A stretch of 51,322 bases of DNA from Rhizobium sp. PP-CC-3A-592 (GCF_003217095.1 NZ_QJSR01000012.1:1-51322), one strand, 5' to 3'; numbered from the stretch's first letter, positions 25,124 to 33,582 are shown. A program made the numbers and translations. Notes: a model not told the origin generated them from the letters alone.

Positions 25124-25249
25124 ATGCGTTGGCTCCCGGGTTCAGCCCAAAGCGCTCAATGTCGGCCGGACGAGGACGCGCAGCTTCGCGCCCTCATCTC
25201 AGCCATTGAGCACGATCCCGACACCTGCCACTTCGTCATCCAGCTTTGA
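25124..25249 (+). CDS. Small ORF or remnant, function unknown
   Basis: A 41-codon frame starts at ATG 25124, with GAGATTGAGAG a few bases upstream, and encodes a mostly hydrophilic peptide with DEDAQLRALISAIEHDPDTC near the C-terminus. It could be a small gene or a gene remnant. The rest of 24970-25326 shows nothing recognisable. Confidence 0.25.
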   Translation: MRWLPGSAQSAQCRPDEDAQLRALISAIEHDPDTCHFVIQL

Positions 25250-25326
25250 GCCGCTGCCACTTAAGATGTCGAGAGCAGTCCCAAAGCTGGTGCTATTCGA
25301 GATCCCCTACGCCATCGTGCTAGCTG

Positions 25327-25614
25327 CTACTCACCAACGACAATGAGGCCGTTGGAGGTTGCTGCCGTCTGTCGCATCGCTTTCAGCGGCTGATAATCCG
25401 GCGCGTCGTAAAAGTCACGAACGGCTTGACGGTTCGGAAACTCCAGCACGACAAGCCACGTCGGGGACCATTGTCCCTCAACGATTTCAGGATGAAGCTC
25501 CTTAACGAGTGGTCTGCCACCAAACCGCCCCGCCAAGGCGATCACTGCTCCCTCGTAATGGGTCATCGCGGGTAGATCATGGACAGTGAGATCGATCAGG
25601 ACTAGGGCGGTCAT
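25327..25614 (-). CDS. DUF1330 domain protein
   Basis: The 95-aa protein has the full DUF1330 pattern: a first strand, then ALAGRFGGRPLVKE, WLVVLEFPNRQAVRDFYDAP and DYQPLKAMRQ. These small dimeric alpha-beta barrel proteins have no settled function and are often found beside oxidoreductases. It lies 80 bp downstream of the MDR gene on the same strand and may be co-transcribed with it. Confidence 0.85.
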   Translation of the reverse strand: MTALVLIDLTVHDLPAMTHYEGAVIALAGRFGGRPLVKELHPEIVEGQWSPTWLVVLEFPNRQAVRDFYDAPDYQPLKAMRQTAATSNGLIVVGE

Positions 25615-25693
25615 GGTGTCGTGCCTTTATTGAGGATTGCGGCAAGGCCGCTCCATTGACAGGGTCATTAGCCAGGCGGCGATATCGACGCGA

Positions 25694-26662
25694 TCAGGCA
25701 GCGGTGAAGTCGAGGATTACCTTGCCGCCGCGTTCGGCATGAATAGCCGCCTCGACAATAGCCGACGGCGGATAGACGCCGCTGATCGGGGTATGCAGGT
25801 CGCCACTGACGACAAGCGGCAGGACTTCTCTGACGGCGGCAGGTGCTGCTGCGGCCGAGTCCGGGTTGCCAAGGAAGAAGCCGTGGACGGTAACCTGTTT
25901 GAAGATTGGCGACCAGGCCGGGATCGACATCGTCGCGCTACCGAGAATGGAGTAAGCGACCACTGCCGCGCGAGGCGAGACGATGGTGGCTAGCAGTCCA
26001 ATCGCCTCACCGCCGATCGCATCAATTCCCAGGCCGATGCGGCCGCCGTTGACCGCTTGCTCCGCGTCAGCTGCGGTGTTGTCGCCGGCGACCAGTACCA
26101 CATCGGCACCCGCAGCCTTCAACTCATCGACAAGCTCGGAGCGGCGGACGATATTGAGCGTTTTCAGGCCGCGAGCCTTGGCCACACCGATCACCGCCCG
26201 GCCGACTCCCGAGTTGGCGGCATTCTGGACCACCCACTCTCCAGGCTCGAGACTGGTATATTCGCTAAGCAACAGTGCCGCCGTCGGCGGATTGATCCCC
26301 AGCATCGACAGCTGGTGCAGGTCGGCATCGGGCAGAGCAAACAAACCCTCGGCGGCAATGGTCACCCGTTCGCGCCATAGCCATGTGAAGATCGGAAGAA
26401 GCACGCGGTCACCGATAGAAAGATGGTTCACTTCCGTGCCCATACCGATCACGCGGCCGACGCCCTCGTTGCCCACGGGTCCTGGCGCAGATGGCAGAAC
26501 GGGGAAGCCGCCCTTGATGACATATAGGTCGTGGGGATTGAGCGGGGACGCCTCGAGCTGAACGAGCACCTCATTCGGGCCAGGAGCTGCTGGCTCAGGG
26601 AAGTCGGCGAAGCGCAACACGTTACGGGGCTCGCCGAAGGCGGAAATCTGGATAGCTTTCAT
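25694..26662 (-). CDS. Zinc-independent MDR-family oxidoreductase (quinone/enoyl reductase-like)
   Basis: The 322-aa protein starts at the ATG at 26662 with GGAG six bases upstream. It has the GroES-like N-terminal domain (PAAPGPNEVLVQLEASPLNP, GNEGVGRVIGMG) and a Rossmann domain (NAANSGVGRAVIGVAKARG). Zinc-ligand residues of alcohol dehydrogenases are absent, so it belongs with quinone reductase and 2-enoyl thioester reductase-like enzymes that use NAD(P)H. A perfect 28-bp palindrome at 26703-26730 lies 40 bp upstream of its start. This site and similar ones nearby mark it as part of the TetR-controlled cluster. Confidence 0.88.
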   Translation of the reverse strand: MKAIQISAFGEPRNVLRFADFPEPAAPGPNEVLVQLEASPLNPHDLYVIKGGFPVLPSAPGPVGNEGVGRVIGMGTEVNHLSIGDRVLLPIFTWLWRERVTIAAEGLFALPDADLHQLSMLGINPPTAALLLSEYTSLEPGEWVVQNAANSGVGRAVIGVAKARGLKTLNIVRRSELVDELKAAGADVVLVAGDNTAADAEQAVNGGRIGLGIDAIGGEAIGLLATIVSPRAAVVAYSILGSATMSIPAWSPIFKQVTVHGFFLGNPDSAAAAPAAVREVLPLVVSGDLHTPISGVYPPSAIVEAAIHAERGGKVILDFTAA

Positions 26663-26702
26663 CAGGGTCTCCTTGGTCATACGGTCAGTCGTTATCGAAG
26701 CA

Positions 26703-26730
26703 TATTTATGGAGTAATTACTCCATAAATA
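26703..26730. promoter_or_regulatory. TetR operator candidate, site 1 (perfect 28-bp palindrome)
   Basis: The core TGGAGTAATTACTCCA (26709-26724) is extended on both sides by matching AT-rich arms, making 28 bp of perfect dyad. It lies between the MDR start (26662) and the tetR gene and could repress both. It is the best copy of a palindrome found six times between 26.7 and 28.2 kb. Confidence 0.75.
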
Positions 26731-26768
26731 GTCCATGAACCGCTATCGTGCTTCAGTCAACATAAAAG

Positions 26769-26784
26769 TGGAGCTATCGCTACA
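26769..26784. promoter_or_regulatory. TetR operator candidate, site 2
   Basis: TGGAGCTATCGCTACA keeps six of eight dyad pairs. It is 60 bp from site 1 and about 70 bp upstream of the tetR start, so it may serve autoregulation. Confidence 0.55.
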
Positions 26785-26852
26785 ATTATGTTAGGTGCGG
26801 TGCAGACGGAGAGACCACGCAGTTCATGCTGACAGCGACGAAGGGAATAACA

Positions 26853-27482
26853 ATGGTGATGAAGGGCGAGGGCCAAGCGCCGAGAGCGCGAGGACGGCCG
26901 CGGCTGTTCGACCGGACAGCGGCGCTTGACCGGGCAATGCGCGTGTTTTGGGACAGAGGGTACGAGGGAGCGACCTTCGACGAACTGATCGCAGTCATGG
27001 GCCTCAACCCTTCAAGCTTCTATAATGCCTTTGGCAGCAAGGAAGCCCTCTACCGGGAAGCGGTCGGTGCGTATCTCACCGGACCAGGCGGCTTCTTCCT
27101 CAAGGCTTTGGCCGGGGCGGGCTCAACTCAGGATGCGTTCGCGCGGCTGATGATGGCTACGGCGGCCGCCTACACTGACGATGTGAGTCCTGCTGGCTGC
27201 ATGATCTCTCTAGCCGGACTACACGATGCCCCGGACCGCGCAGATTTGCGAGACTTCATGCGTGAGGTTAGAGAGAGGTCGCGCACATTGATGATAGAGC
27301 GACTGAACGAGGGTGTCCGAAACGGCGACCTGTCAGAAAAGATTGACGTCGCCCAGATCGCCGAGTTTTTCGAAACAGTGTCGAGAGGCATGGCAGTCCG
27401 CGCGCGTGACGGCGCCGATCGCGAGACGCTTGAAAAGATCGGCGTCATGGCGCTCCAGGCTTGGCCGGGCGTGCGCGCCTAG
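26853..27482 (+). CDS. TetR/AcrR-family regulator of the MDR-tautomerase cluster
   Basis: The protein is 209 aa from the ATG at 26853 (AAGGGAA upstream; ATGs at 26826 and 26859 are alternatives). It has the basic lead GRPRLFDRTAALDRAMRVFW, then a TetR helix-turn-helix (YEGATFDELIAVMGLNPSSF, YNAFGSKEALY). The C-terminal region (PAGCMISLAGLHDAP) resembles the reactive-electrophile or solvent-responsive members. A cysteine in SPAGCMI is in the position used for sensing in some relatives, which is only a suggestion. It lies inside a set of six TGGAG-n6-CTCCA palindromes that front its own gene and three neighbours, so it is the probable repressor of the whole cluster. Confidence 0.9.
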   Translation: MVMKGEGQAPRARGRPRLFDRTAALDRAMRVFWDRGYEGATFDELIAVMGLNPSSFYNAFGSKEALYREAVGAYLTGPGGFFLKALAGAGSTQDAFARLMMATAAAYTDDVSPAGCMISLAGLHDAPDRADLRDFMREVRERSRTLMIERLNEGVRNGDLSEKIDVAQIAEFFETVSRGMAVRARDGADRETLEKIGVMALQAWPGVRA

Positions 27483-27874
27483 TCGTCGCCCTTGTCAACC
27501 GCACTTAAACCTCGCCCGAACGAAAAATTCTCCGAGGGCAATGGAATGAGGGTCACGAACACATCGTCGGGCCTGATGCCGACATCGTCGTGGAGTCGCC
27601 CGACGATCTCCTTTAGCAGCACTCGCTTCTGAGACATCGGACGCGACGCCGGGATGTGAACGGTGATGATGATCGCACCCGCAGAGCGTTCCACATTTCC
27701 ATAGGTAGGATGCAGAAAGATGTAGCCTTCGGCGTGCTCGTTGATCACGACGAACTTATCTTCCGGGGGCAGCTCAAAGCTGTCCCGAAGAGAGTGTGCG
27801 AGCGATTCCGCAATTGCCTTGCGCTGATCCAGAGAAAACAGATCCTTGGGGACGTGAACGTTGAAAAATGGCAT
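27479..27874 (-). CDS. Tautomerase (4-oxalocrotonate tautomerase/MIF-like) family protein
   Basis: The 131-aa protein starts at the ATG at 27874 (GAGGATCATGTC upstream) with the mature N-terminus Pro-Phe-Phe; Pro2 would be the catalytic base of the tautomerase superfamily. Other landmarks are LDQRKAIAESLAHSL and GAIIITVHIPASRPMSQKRV. It is longer than 4-OT (62 aa) and fits the fused, double-unit type. Such enzymes act on enol/keto and unsaturated acids or dehalogenate. Its stop lies inside the end of the convergent tetR gene by 4 bp, and a palindrome at 27919 lies in its promoter. Confidence 0.85.
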   Translation of the reverse strand: MPFFNVHVPKDLFSLDQRKAIAESLAHSLRDSFELPPEDKFVVINEHAEGYIFLHPTYGNVERSAGAIIITVHIPASRPMSQKRVLLKEIVGRLHDDVGIRPDDVFVTLIPLPSENFSFGRGLSAVDKGDD

Positions 27875-27918
27875 GACATGATCCTCATTCGTGGCATTCA
27901 CAGGGCGTGACGCATAAC

Positions 27919-27934
27919 TGGAGTTATTACTCCC
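27919..27934. promoter_or_regulatory. TetR operator candidate, site 3
   Basis: TGGAGTTATTACTCCC differs from the site 1 core at two of 16 positions. It lies 45 bp upstream of the tautomerase start. Confidence 0.6.
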
Positions 27935-27975
27935 AAATTGCTTTGCTTGCGATTTGCCTGCGCGTCAACAGTTTA

Positions 27976-27991
27976 TGGAGCCATGCCTCCA
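27976..27991. promoter_or_regulatory. TetR operator candidate, site 4
   Basis: TGGAGCCATGCCTCCA has seven of eight dyad pairs and is extended by TTTA on the left and GAAA on the right. It is 57 bp from site 3. Confidence 0.6.
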
Positions 27992-28093
27992 GAAATTTCT
28001 GGCAAGAGCCCTTCTGTCGGAAATCCATATGACAGTTGCAGCAATCGGTCACAGCGCTGTGAGGCGTTAGGCGCGGAAAACGGCTCCGCGGCA

Positions 28094-28137
28094 CCGTCAA
28101 CACAATATGGAGCAATTCCTCCATATTGTGTTGACGG
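28094..28137. promoter_or_regulatory. TetR operator candidate, site 5, within a 44-bp inverted repeat
   Basis: The core TGGAGCAATTCCTCCA (28108-28123) lies at the centre of a 44-bp inverted repeat with perfect 19-bp arms beginning CCGTCAACAC and ending GTGTTGACGG. Only the pair 28113/28118 in the centre does not match. It is 56 bp from site 6 and upstream of the MDR gene at 28205. The long arms could also form a cruciform or an RNA hairpin. Confidence 0.65.
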
Positions 28138-28163
28138 CAGTCTAAACGTCTCTTAGTGCTATT

Positions 28164-28179
28164 TGGAGCAATCGCTCCT
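28164..28179. promoter_or_regulatory. TetR operator candidate, site 6
   Basis: TGGAGCAATCGCTCCT keeps six of eight dyad pairs. It ends 25 bp before the MDR start at 28205, a position where a bound repressor would block RNA polymerase. Confidence 0.6.
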
Positions 28180-28204
28180 TAATCCATACGCATGGAGATA
28201 TTTG

Positions 28205-29194
28205 ATGACCAGAGTAGTTAGAATTCACGAGTATGGCGACGCCAGTGTACTCAGGATCGATGACGTGGATGTCCCGGCGCCAGCGGCCGACGAGGTTCAG
28301 ATCAAGGTCAAGGCAATTGGGATCAACCGTGCGGAGGTCATGTTCCGAAATCACGCCTACCTGCAGGATGCACACTTTCCAAGCCGTCTTGGCTACGAAG
28401 CTTCGGGCGTCATCGGAACCGTCGGTGCATCGGTGAAAGGTTTTGCCATTGGAGACGTGGTCAGCGTTGTTCCCTCGCAGGACATAACTAACGGCGGAAC
28501 CTACGGCGAGCTGGTCAACGTGCAATCGCGCTTGGTCGTCAAACATCCGGAGAACTTGTCTTTCGAGGTCGGCGCAGCGGTTTGGATGGCATATGTTACG
28601 GCGTGGGGCGGCCTGATCGAGCAGGCAAAGCTTTCTCACGGAGAGGCTGTCATCATATCCGCAGCGTCAAGCAGTGTCGGCATCGCGGCGTTCCAGATCG
28701 CTAAAATTGTAGGCGCGACCGTCATTGCGACGACTCGAACCAGCGCTAAGCGCCAAGCCCTTATTGATGCTGGCGCCGACTACGTCGTTGCGACGGAAGA
28801 AGAAGACCTTGTTGCTAGGGTTCTTGAAATCACGAATGGCATCGGCGCTCGGGTCGTGTTCGATCCGGTAGGCGGACCTTCGTTCGGGCCTTTGACGGCC
28901 GCCATGGCGCGGGGTGGCATCCTGCTTGAATATGGTGTTCTCAGCGCTGAGCCAACGCCATTCCCGCTCCTTACAGTTCTGAGCAAAAGCCTGACATTGA
29001 AGGGCTACCTCTACACCGAAGTCGTGTCGGACGATGCGGTCCTCGAACGCGCCAAGACTTTCATCAAAGACGGTTTGGTGTCGGGCGCGCTTAGGCCCCT
29101 GATCGCACGTACGTTCGCCTTCGACGACATCCAAGACGCTCATCGTTTTTTGGAATCCAACGAGCAAATCGGTAAGGTCGTCGTCACACTCTAA
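28205..29194 (+). CDS. Zinc-dependent-like MDR family quinone oxidoreductase
   Basis: The 329-aa protein starts at the ATG at 28205 (GGAGATATTTG upstream). It has the quinone oxidoreductase N-terminus (VVRIHEYGDASVLRIDDVDV), GYEASGVIGTVG, and a Rossmann motif in AASSSVGIAAFQIAKIVGA, and it ends IGKVVVTL. Zinc-ligand positions are not conserved, in spite of the common database label for this family; it is best read as an NADPH:quinone or enone reductase. Two palindromes (sites 5 and 6) lie directly upstream. Confidence 0.9.
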   Translation: MTRVVRIHEYGDASVLRIDDVDVPAPAADEVQIKVKAIGINRAEVMFRNHAYLQDAHFPSRLGYEASGVIGTVGASVKGFAIGDVVSVVPSQDITNGGTYGELVNVQSRLVVKHPENLSFEVGAAVWMAYVTAWGGLIEQAKLSHGEAVIISAASSSVGIAAFQIAKIVGATVIATTRTSAKRQALIDAGADYVVATEEEDLVARVLEITNGIGARVVFDPVGGPSFGPLTAAMARGGILLEYGVLSAEPTPFPLLTVLSKSLTLKGYLYTEVVSDDAVLERAKTFIKDGLVSGALRPLIARTFAFDDIQDAHRFLESNEQIGKVVVTL

Positions 29195-29464
29195 CCCACT
29201 TGCACCATATCGACTCGACGTCGATCAGGACTAAGCAAGGCCATGAAGTTGCTTTGGGGATTGATCGCGATTTCGTCGTGACAGCCAGCACCGATCAGAC
29301 ATGCCCCACGTCCGCGGCCGTCGCGGGCGTGTATTCCTATTTGGCTCGATCACAGCGACCGCCACTCTACACCCTAAACCGACGTGTGCATGACATTTCA
29401 ACTGAGGCGCTCAAGCCTTGGACGATGATTACTGCAATGCACTGGTCGCAATACTAAAGGGTCT

Positions 29465-30439
29465 ATGATCATGCGCGCAATGCAAGCAGCTGCCTTCAGC
29501 GGCTATGACAACCTCGAGCTGGTCGACGTTCAGAAGCCTGTTGCGACCGACGGCAACCTGCTGGTACGGATCACCGCAGCGGGAGTGACCCCACTCGACA
29601 ACACCATCTTGCACGGCCACATAGCCGTCGCTACCGCGCCACTGGTGCTCGGCAGCGAAGGCGCCGGCGTGATCGAGGGCGGTGACGCCGAGTTCCCGAA
29701 CGGCAGCCGCGTCATGTTTATGGGACCGTTCGGCCTCTTTGAGAGCGGCACATTTGCTGGGTACGTCGCTGTTCCCAGGGAACTGCTAGGGCGCATTCCT
29801 GACAATGTTACCGACGTCGAAGCAGCCGGCGTTCCGGTTGCCTACCTGACCGCCTATCTTGCGCTTAAGAACGCCGGCTTTGCACCCGGCAAGGTTGTTT
29901 TCGCGCCAGCTATCGGTGGGTCGGTTGGCAATGCTGCAACGCAGCTGGCTAAGGCTCTGGGGGCCAAACACGCGATTTCCTCGACCACCAACGCCAACAA
30001 GGCTATCGAGGCCACGAAGCTCGGCTTCGATGAGGTGATAGATCAAACCAAGGAATCGCTTGTAGCTGGAATCAATCGCATCACTGACGGCTATGGTGCC
30101 GATATCGTCATCGACGCCATCGATGGCGAAGTCCTAAGCGGCACGCTGCCCGCGCTCGCACAGAAGGGATCCCTAACGACCATCGGTTATGCCGGCGGCC
30201 AGGAAGCTACGATCAAGGTCATGCAGCTTATCTGGAAGTCGGCGACGATCAAAAGCTTCCTGCTCTTTAAAGAAAGCGTCGAGGACCGCAGCGATGCATT
30301 CAAAATAGTTTACGGCCTCCTCGAGTCCGGTGCGGTCAAGCCGATTTTCGCTAGGACCTTCCCGCTTGCCGAGGCGGTTCAAGCACTTCGCTACCTCGTT
30401 AAGGAGCGTCCGCTCGGCCGGGTCGTCCTGACGATCTGA
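29465..30439 (+). CDS. MDR-family quinone oxidoreductase-like protein
   Basis: The 324-aa protein (start 29465, with ATG at 29471 as an alternative; AAAGGG upstream) has the MDR GroES-like domain (NLLVRITAAGVTPLDN, GSEGAGVIEGG) and the Rossmann motif PAIGGSVGNAATQLAKALGA, and ends LGRVVLTI. It has no zinc-binding residues. It follows the previous MDR gene by 270 bp on the same strand. That gap shows no operator copy, so membership in the TetR circuit is unproven. Nothing else was found in 29195-29464. Confidence 0.88.
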   Translation: MIMRAMQAAAFSGYDNLELVDVQKPVATDGNLLVRITAAGVTPLDNTILHGHIAVATAPLVLGSEGAGVIEGGDAEFPNGSRVMFMGPFGLFESGTFAGYVAVPRELLGRIPDNVTDVEAAGVPVAYLTAYLALKNAGFAPGKVVFAPAIGGSVGNAATQLAKALGAKHAISSTTNANKAIEATKLGFDEVIDQTKESLVAGINRITDGYGADIVIDAIDGEVLSGTLPALAQKGSLTTIGYAGGQEATIKVMQLIWKSATIKSFLLFKESVEDRSDAFKIVYGLLESGAVKPIFARTFPLAEAVQALRYLVKERPLGRVVLTI

Positions 30440-30501
30440 TTAAAGCAGGAAGCGACTCGATTGTTGCCCCAACAGGCCTGACGGAGCCTCGCAGGGCATC
30501 G

Positions 30502-30675
30502 TTTGTGGAGCGCGGCACCTACCTGCCGCCGCCCGTAGCGTTGGTCATCGGCCTGATGGTAGGAGACGCGCTGGACGCTCTCGACCTGGTGGCAATGTTC
30601 CTCATTCTTACTGGAGTAGTATTACTTCAGACGGCAAACAGGCGGGTCACGCCCTTACAAGCAAAGGCGCTATGA
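30502..30675 (+). pseudogene. EamA/DMT-family transporter, C-terminal remnant
   Basis: The frame FVERGTYLPPPVALVIGLMV, GDALDALDLVAMFLILTGVV, LLQ, ending at TGA 30675, matches the last two membrane segments of drug/metabolite transporters (P-P-V-A-L-V-I-G ... L-x-G-V-V-L-L-Q). No start or upstream part is present, so only a tail remains. The remaining part of 30440-30740 holds nothing else. Confidence 0.55.
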
Positions 30676-30740
30676 GGGCTTTGTGCAGAGCATACGAAAT
30701 GATCCAGGAATAAATCGAACCGCCATCTCAATAGCAACGC

Positions 30741-32795
30741 TCACAATCCGAGTTGCAAATCTTCCTCCCCTTGGGAGGGAACTGAACAGCAAATCAGCGC
30801 CTCGCCATCTTCTACCACAAAGCTAGGCTCGGAGAGATAACTGACGTCACCCTTTACGATCTTCGTTCGGCAATCCCCGCAATTGCCAGCTCGGCAGCCA
30901 TAGGGCGGGCTGAGGCCGCTTTGCTCTGCGAGTTCCAGCAAAGAACCGCCGTCCGGCTTCCATTGCGCCAGTTTTGAAGATTGTGTGAAGACGACAGGCG
31001 TCGCAGCCGAAGCGGCAGGCTTGCGCGGCTGCGCGGGTACGTGAACAGCGTGATCGCGCTTCAGGCCGGAGGGACCGAACGCCTCCGCATGGATACGACC
31101 GTCTGCGATAATCAGCCCGCGCAACCCGTCATACATCGACTGCATGAAGGGCGCCGGCCCGCAGATGTAGAAGTCATAGTCGCCGAAGGGCAAATGTGCC
31201 TTCAACAGGGGCATGTCGATGCGGCCAGTTGCATCGAAACGGCCGTTGTCATCGACCCCGGGCGTACCGAGCACCTTGATGTCCCGAACGGTCCCTTCGC
31301 TACGCGCAACCAATTCGCCGATTTCGCTGTCGAACGCTCTTTCGGCAGAGGTGCGCGACGACCTGAACAACCAAACCTGCCGGCGATAGCGCGTTCTGTC
31401 ACCTGTATGAACGACATGACGCAGCATCGACAGCAAGGGCGTAATGCCGATGCCAGCTGCCAGGAGCACGGCCGGACGGGTGCGTTCTGTTGCATCGATC
31501 GTGAACGCTCCAGCCGGCGATAGCGCCTCGATCTCGTCGCCTTCCCGCATTTTGTGCAGGAGCGTGGATGCCCGGCCTTCACGCTTGACACTCAGCCTGT
31601 AGGAGCCGTCCGATGGTGCACTCGATAGTGTATAGCTGCGGCGGATTGTGTCCGCCCCATCCGTGATGCTGATCGGCAGATGCTGGCCTGCCAGATGCGG
31701 GATGACAGCCTCGTCGTCGACCGGCCTAAGCTGCAGCGAACGGATCGTCGCGCTTTCCTCGATTATCCGCTCCACGCGGAAGCGCCTCCAGGTTTTTGCC
31801 TGCGCCGCGACCTTCAAGCGGCTTGCGGCCTCGCGCCAGTCTCCCGTCATCAAGCTGCTTGGCGACATGCCGTCTTCAAGAAAGCTCCAGCGCAGCGGCA
31901 GTGCATCTCTGCGCAGCACCACCGTGTGTGGCATGACGCGCCAAAGCCGCTCGGCGCCCTCGAAGGCCGCAATCTCGAGTGAATCCAGTATGATCTCGAC
32001 GCTGCCGGCAATCTGCAGCATGTCACCCGTCTCATGATCGACGAACAGAAGCCCGGCGCGCGGATTGACGACAAAATTGCCAAGCGTGTTGAAGAACAGA
32101 TTGCCGTTGAAATCCGGCACAGTCAGGCCACCATCGGCATCGACACGAACGAAACCGCGCCGGCCGCCACGATGGGAGACATCCACCTGCCGTCCTTCAC
32201 CGTCGAGGTCCACATAAGACGCCACGAAGAAAGTGTCGGCGGCTTCGATGATGCCACGCTGATGTGCGTTGAGCCGATCTGAAACAATCATTTCGGAAGA
32301 GTGCGGTATTGCTGGATTGCGCACGAAGCTAAACTGACGATGCTGGATGTAGCGCGGACAGTTGCCGAAGCTCTGTCCGACAGCAACGGAAAAACGGCCG
32401 ATGCTGCTACGGATCACCGTCCCGTTCATCCTGTTACGCCGGCGCGTGATGAGATCGACGCCGACCAGACCGATCGGGTGGCCGTCGTTCATCCCCGCTT
32501 CCGCGGGATCGTTGGGATCGCTGACGGCTTCGATAACGAGTGTCTGGGCATCCGGCGTCTGCAGAAAGCCGGGCCGGCCGCTACGGATCGTCGCCCATGG
32601 AGTGCCATCGCCATCGACAGTGCCGATGACGATGAACGGCAGCATCGGAAAGAACTCCCGATGCTGATCGAGCATGAACGTGCGCAAAACCTTGCGCCCG
32701 ACGGGGTCCATTTGTTCCAGCACACCGGCGTGACGCTGTATTTCCAACTCGCCCGCATGCCAGGGCGAGGATGGTGAAAGTTCTTCAGCAGGCAT
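30741..32795 (-). CDS. PNPOx-like / ferredoxin reductase / 2Fe-2S ferredoxin fusion flavoprotein
   Basis: The 684-aa protein joins three parts. Residues about 30-330 are a pyridoxamine-phosphate-oxidase-like FMN-binding domain (FFPMLPFIVIGTVDGDGTPW, FFNTLGNFVVNPRAGLLFVD). Residues about 345-580 are a ferredoxin-reductase unit with RRSYTLSSAP (FAD), AAGIGITPLLSML (NAD(P)H) and YICGPAPFM. The C-terminal part is a plant-type [2Fe-2S] ferredoxin with Cys634, Cys639, Cys642 and Cys669/670 (YGCRAGNCGDC ... LICCS). It would pass electrons from NAD(P)H through FAD and Fe-S to an FMN site, acting on an unknown substrate. The GST gene lies 54 bp upstream on the same strand, and a LysR gene is divergent from that GST. 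Confidence 0.9.
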   Translation of the reverse strand: MPAEELSPSSPWHAGELEIQRHAGVLEQMDPVGRKVLRTFMLDQHREFFPMLPFIVIGTVDGDGTPWATIRSGRPGFLQTPDAQTLVIEAVSDPNDPAEAGMNDGHPIGLVGVDLITRRRNRMNGTVIRSSIGRFSVAVGQSFGNCPRYIQHRQFSFVRNPAIPHSSEMIVSDRLNAHQRGIIEAADTFFVASYVDLDGEGRQVDVSHRGGRRGFVRVDADGGLTVPDFNGNLFFNTLGNFVVNPRAGLLFVDHETGDMLQIAGSVEIILDSLEIAAFEGAERLWRVMPHTVVLRRDALPLRWSFLEDGMSPSSLMTGDWREAASRLKVAAQAKTWRRFRVERIIEESATIRSLQLRPVDDEAVIPHLAGQHLPISITDGADTIRRSYTLSSAPSDGSYRLSVKREGRASTLLHKMREGDEIEALSPAGAFTIDATERTRPAVLLAAGIGITPLLSMLRHVVHTGDRTRYRRQVWLFRSSRTSAERAFDSEIGELVARSEGTVRDIKVLGTPGVDDNGRFDATGRIDMPLLKAHLPFGDYDFYICGPAPFMQSMYDGLRGLIIADGRIHAEAFGPSGLKRDHAVHVPAQPRKPAASAATPVVFTQSSKLAQWKPDGGSLLELAEQSGLSPPYGCRAGNCGDCRTKIVKGDVSYLSEPSFVVEDGEALICCSVPSQGEEDLQLGL

Positions 32796-32849
32796 TGGGA
32801 CCTCCCAGGGGAAACGACGGCCGGACCAGTGCCCGGCCGCAAGGCGACG

Positions 32850-33461
32850 TCAGACTGCGAGGCCGACGGCCGTTTTTGGAAGAGCGACGAAACCGGGCAG
32901 CGCTTCGATCCGCGCCAACCAATGACGGACGTCAGGATACGGTGTCAGATCGACATTGCCCTCAGGCGCGCCAGCGATGTAGCTGTAGAGTGCAACATCT
33001 GCGATGGTCGGTGTATTGCCGATGATGAAACGGTGATTTTCGAGTTCGGCATTGATGAGGCCAAGAATCCGGTGAGCGCGGTCAATCACCTCCTCGGCTC
33101 TGAAGTCTGCTCCGAATACCATGATCAGGCGGGCCGCGCATGGGCCATACGAAATTTCTCCGGCGGCCACGGAAAGCCACTTCTGTATCTTTGCGACAGA
33201 GGCGAGATCGTCGGGCAGCCAGTCCTTGCGGCCAAGCTTCGTGGCAACATAGACAAGGATCGCATTGGAATCGTTGACGACGACATCCCCATCTACGAGC
33301 ACCGGCACTTGGCCGAACGGGTTGAGCTTCAGGAATTCGGGCGTCTTGTGCTCGCCGTTCGCCAGATCGAGGTCGACGATCTCAGCTTTCACGCTCAGCA
33401 AAGAAAGGAAGAGACGAGCGCGATGCGCATGGCCCGAAAGCGGAAAATGGTAGAGTTTCAT
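32850..33461 (-). CDS. Glutathione S-transferase
   Basis: The protein is 203 aa from the ATG at 33461 (GGGAGCAAACC upstream). It has the thioredoxin-fold N-terminal half ([48 protein letters not shown]) and an all-helical C-terminal half ([14 protein letters not shown]). The active serine or tyrosine position (LSGHAHRAR) fits the beta/theta-like bacterial GSTs. Together with the fused flavoprotein it forms a minus-strand operon that may detoxify electrophiles. The LysR at 33583 is divergent. Confidence 0.9.
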   Translation of the reverse strand: MKLYHFPLSGHAHRARLFLSLLSVKAEIVDLDLANGEHKTPEFLKLNPFGQVPVLVDGDVVVNDSNAILVYVATKLGRKDWLPDDLASVAKIQKWLSVAAGEISYGPCAARLIMVFGADFRAEEVIDRAHRILGLINAELENHRFIIGNTPTIADVALYSYIAGAPEGNVDLTPYPDVRHWLARIEALPGFVALPKTAVGLAV

Positions 33462-33582
33462 GGTTTGCTCCCTAGAGATCCGGACGCCATCATCCGGTGA
33501 CGTTAGAGAACTAGCGGGGACCATATTTTTGTAATAGACGGATATTTATGTAACGATCCTCTCAATTTATGGAAGACAAATA

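Noticed and set aside
30612-30629. TGGAGTAGTATTACTTCA, a possible seventh TetR operator
   Set aside because: Its spacing is 18 bp rather than 16, two dyad pairs fail, and it lies inside a recognisable transporter remnant (LILTGVVLLQT), so the match is probably chance.
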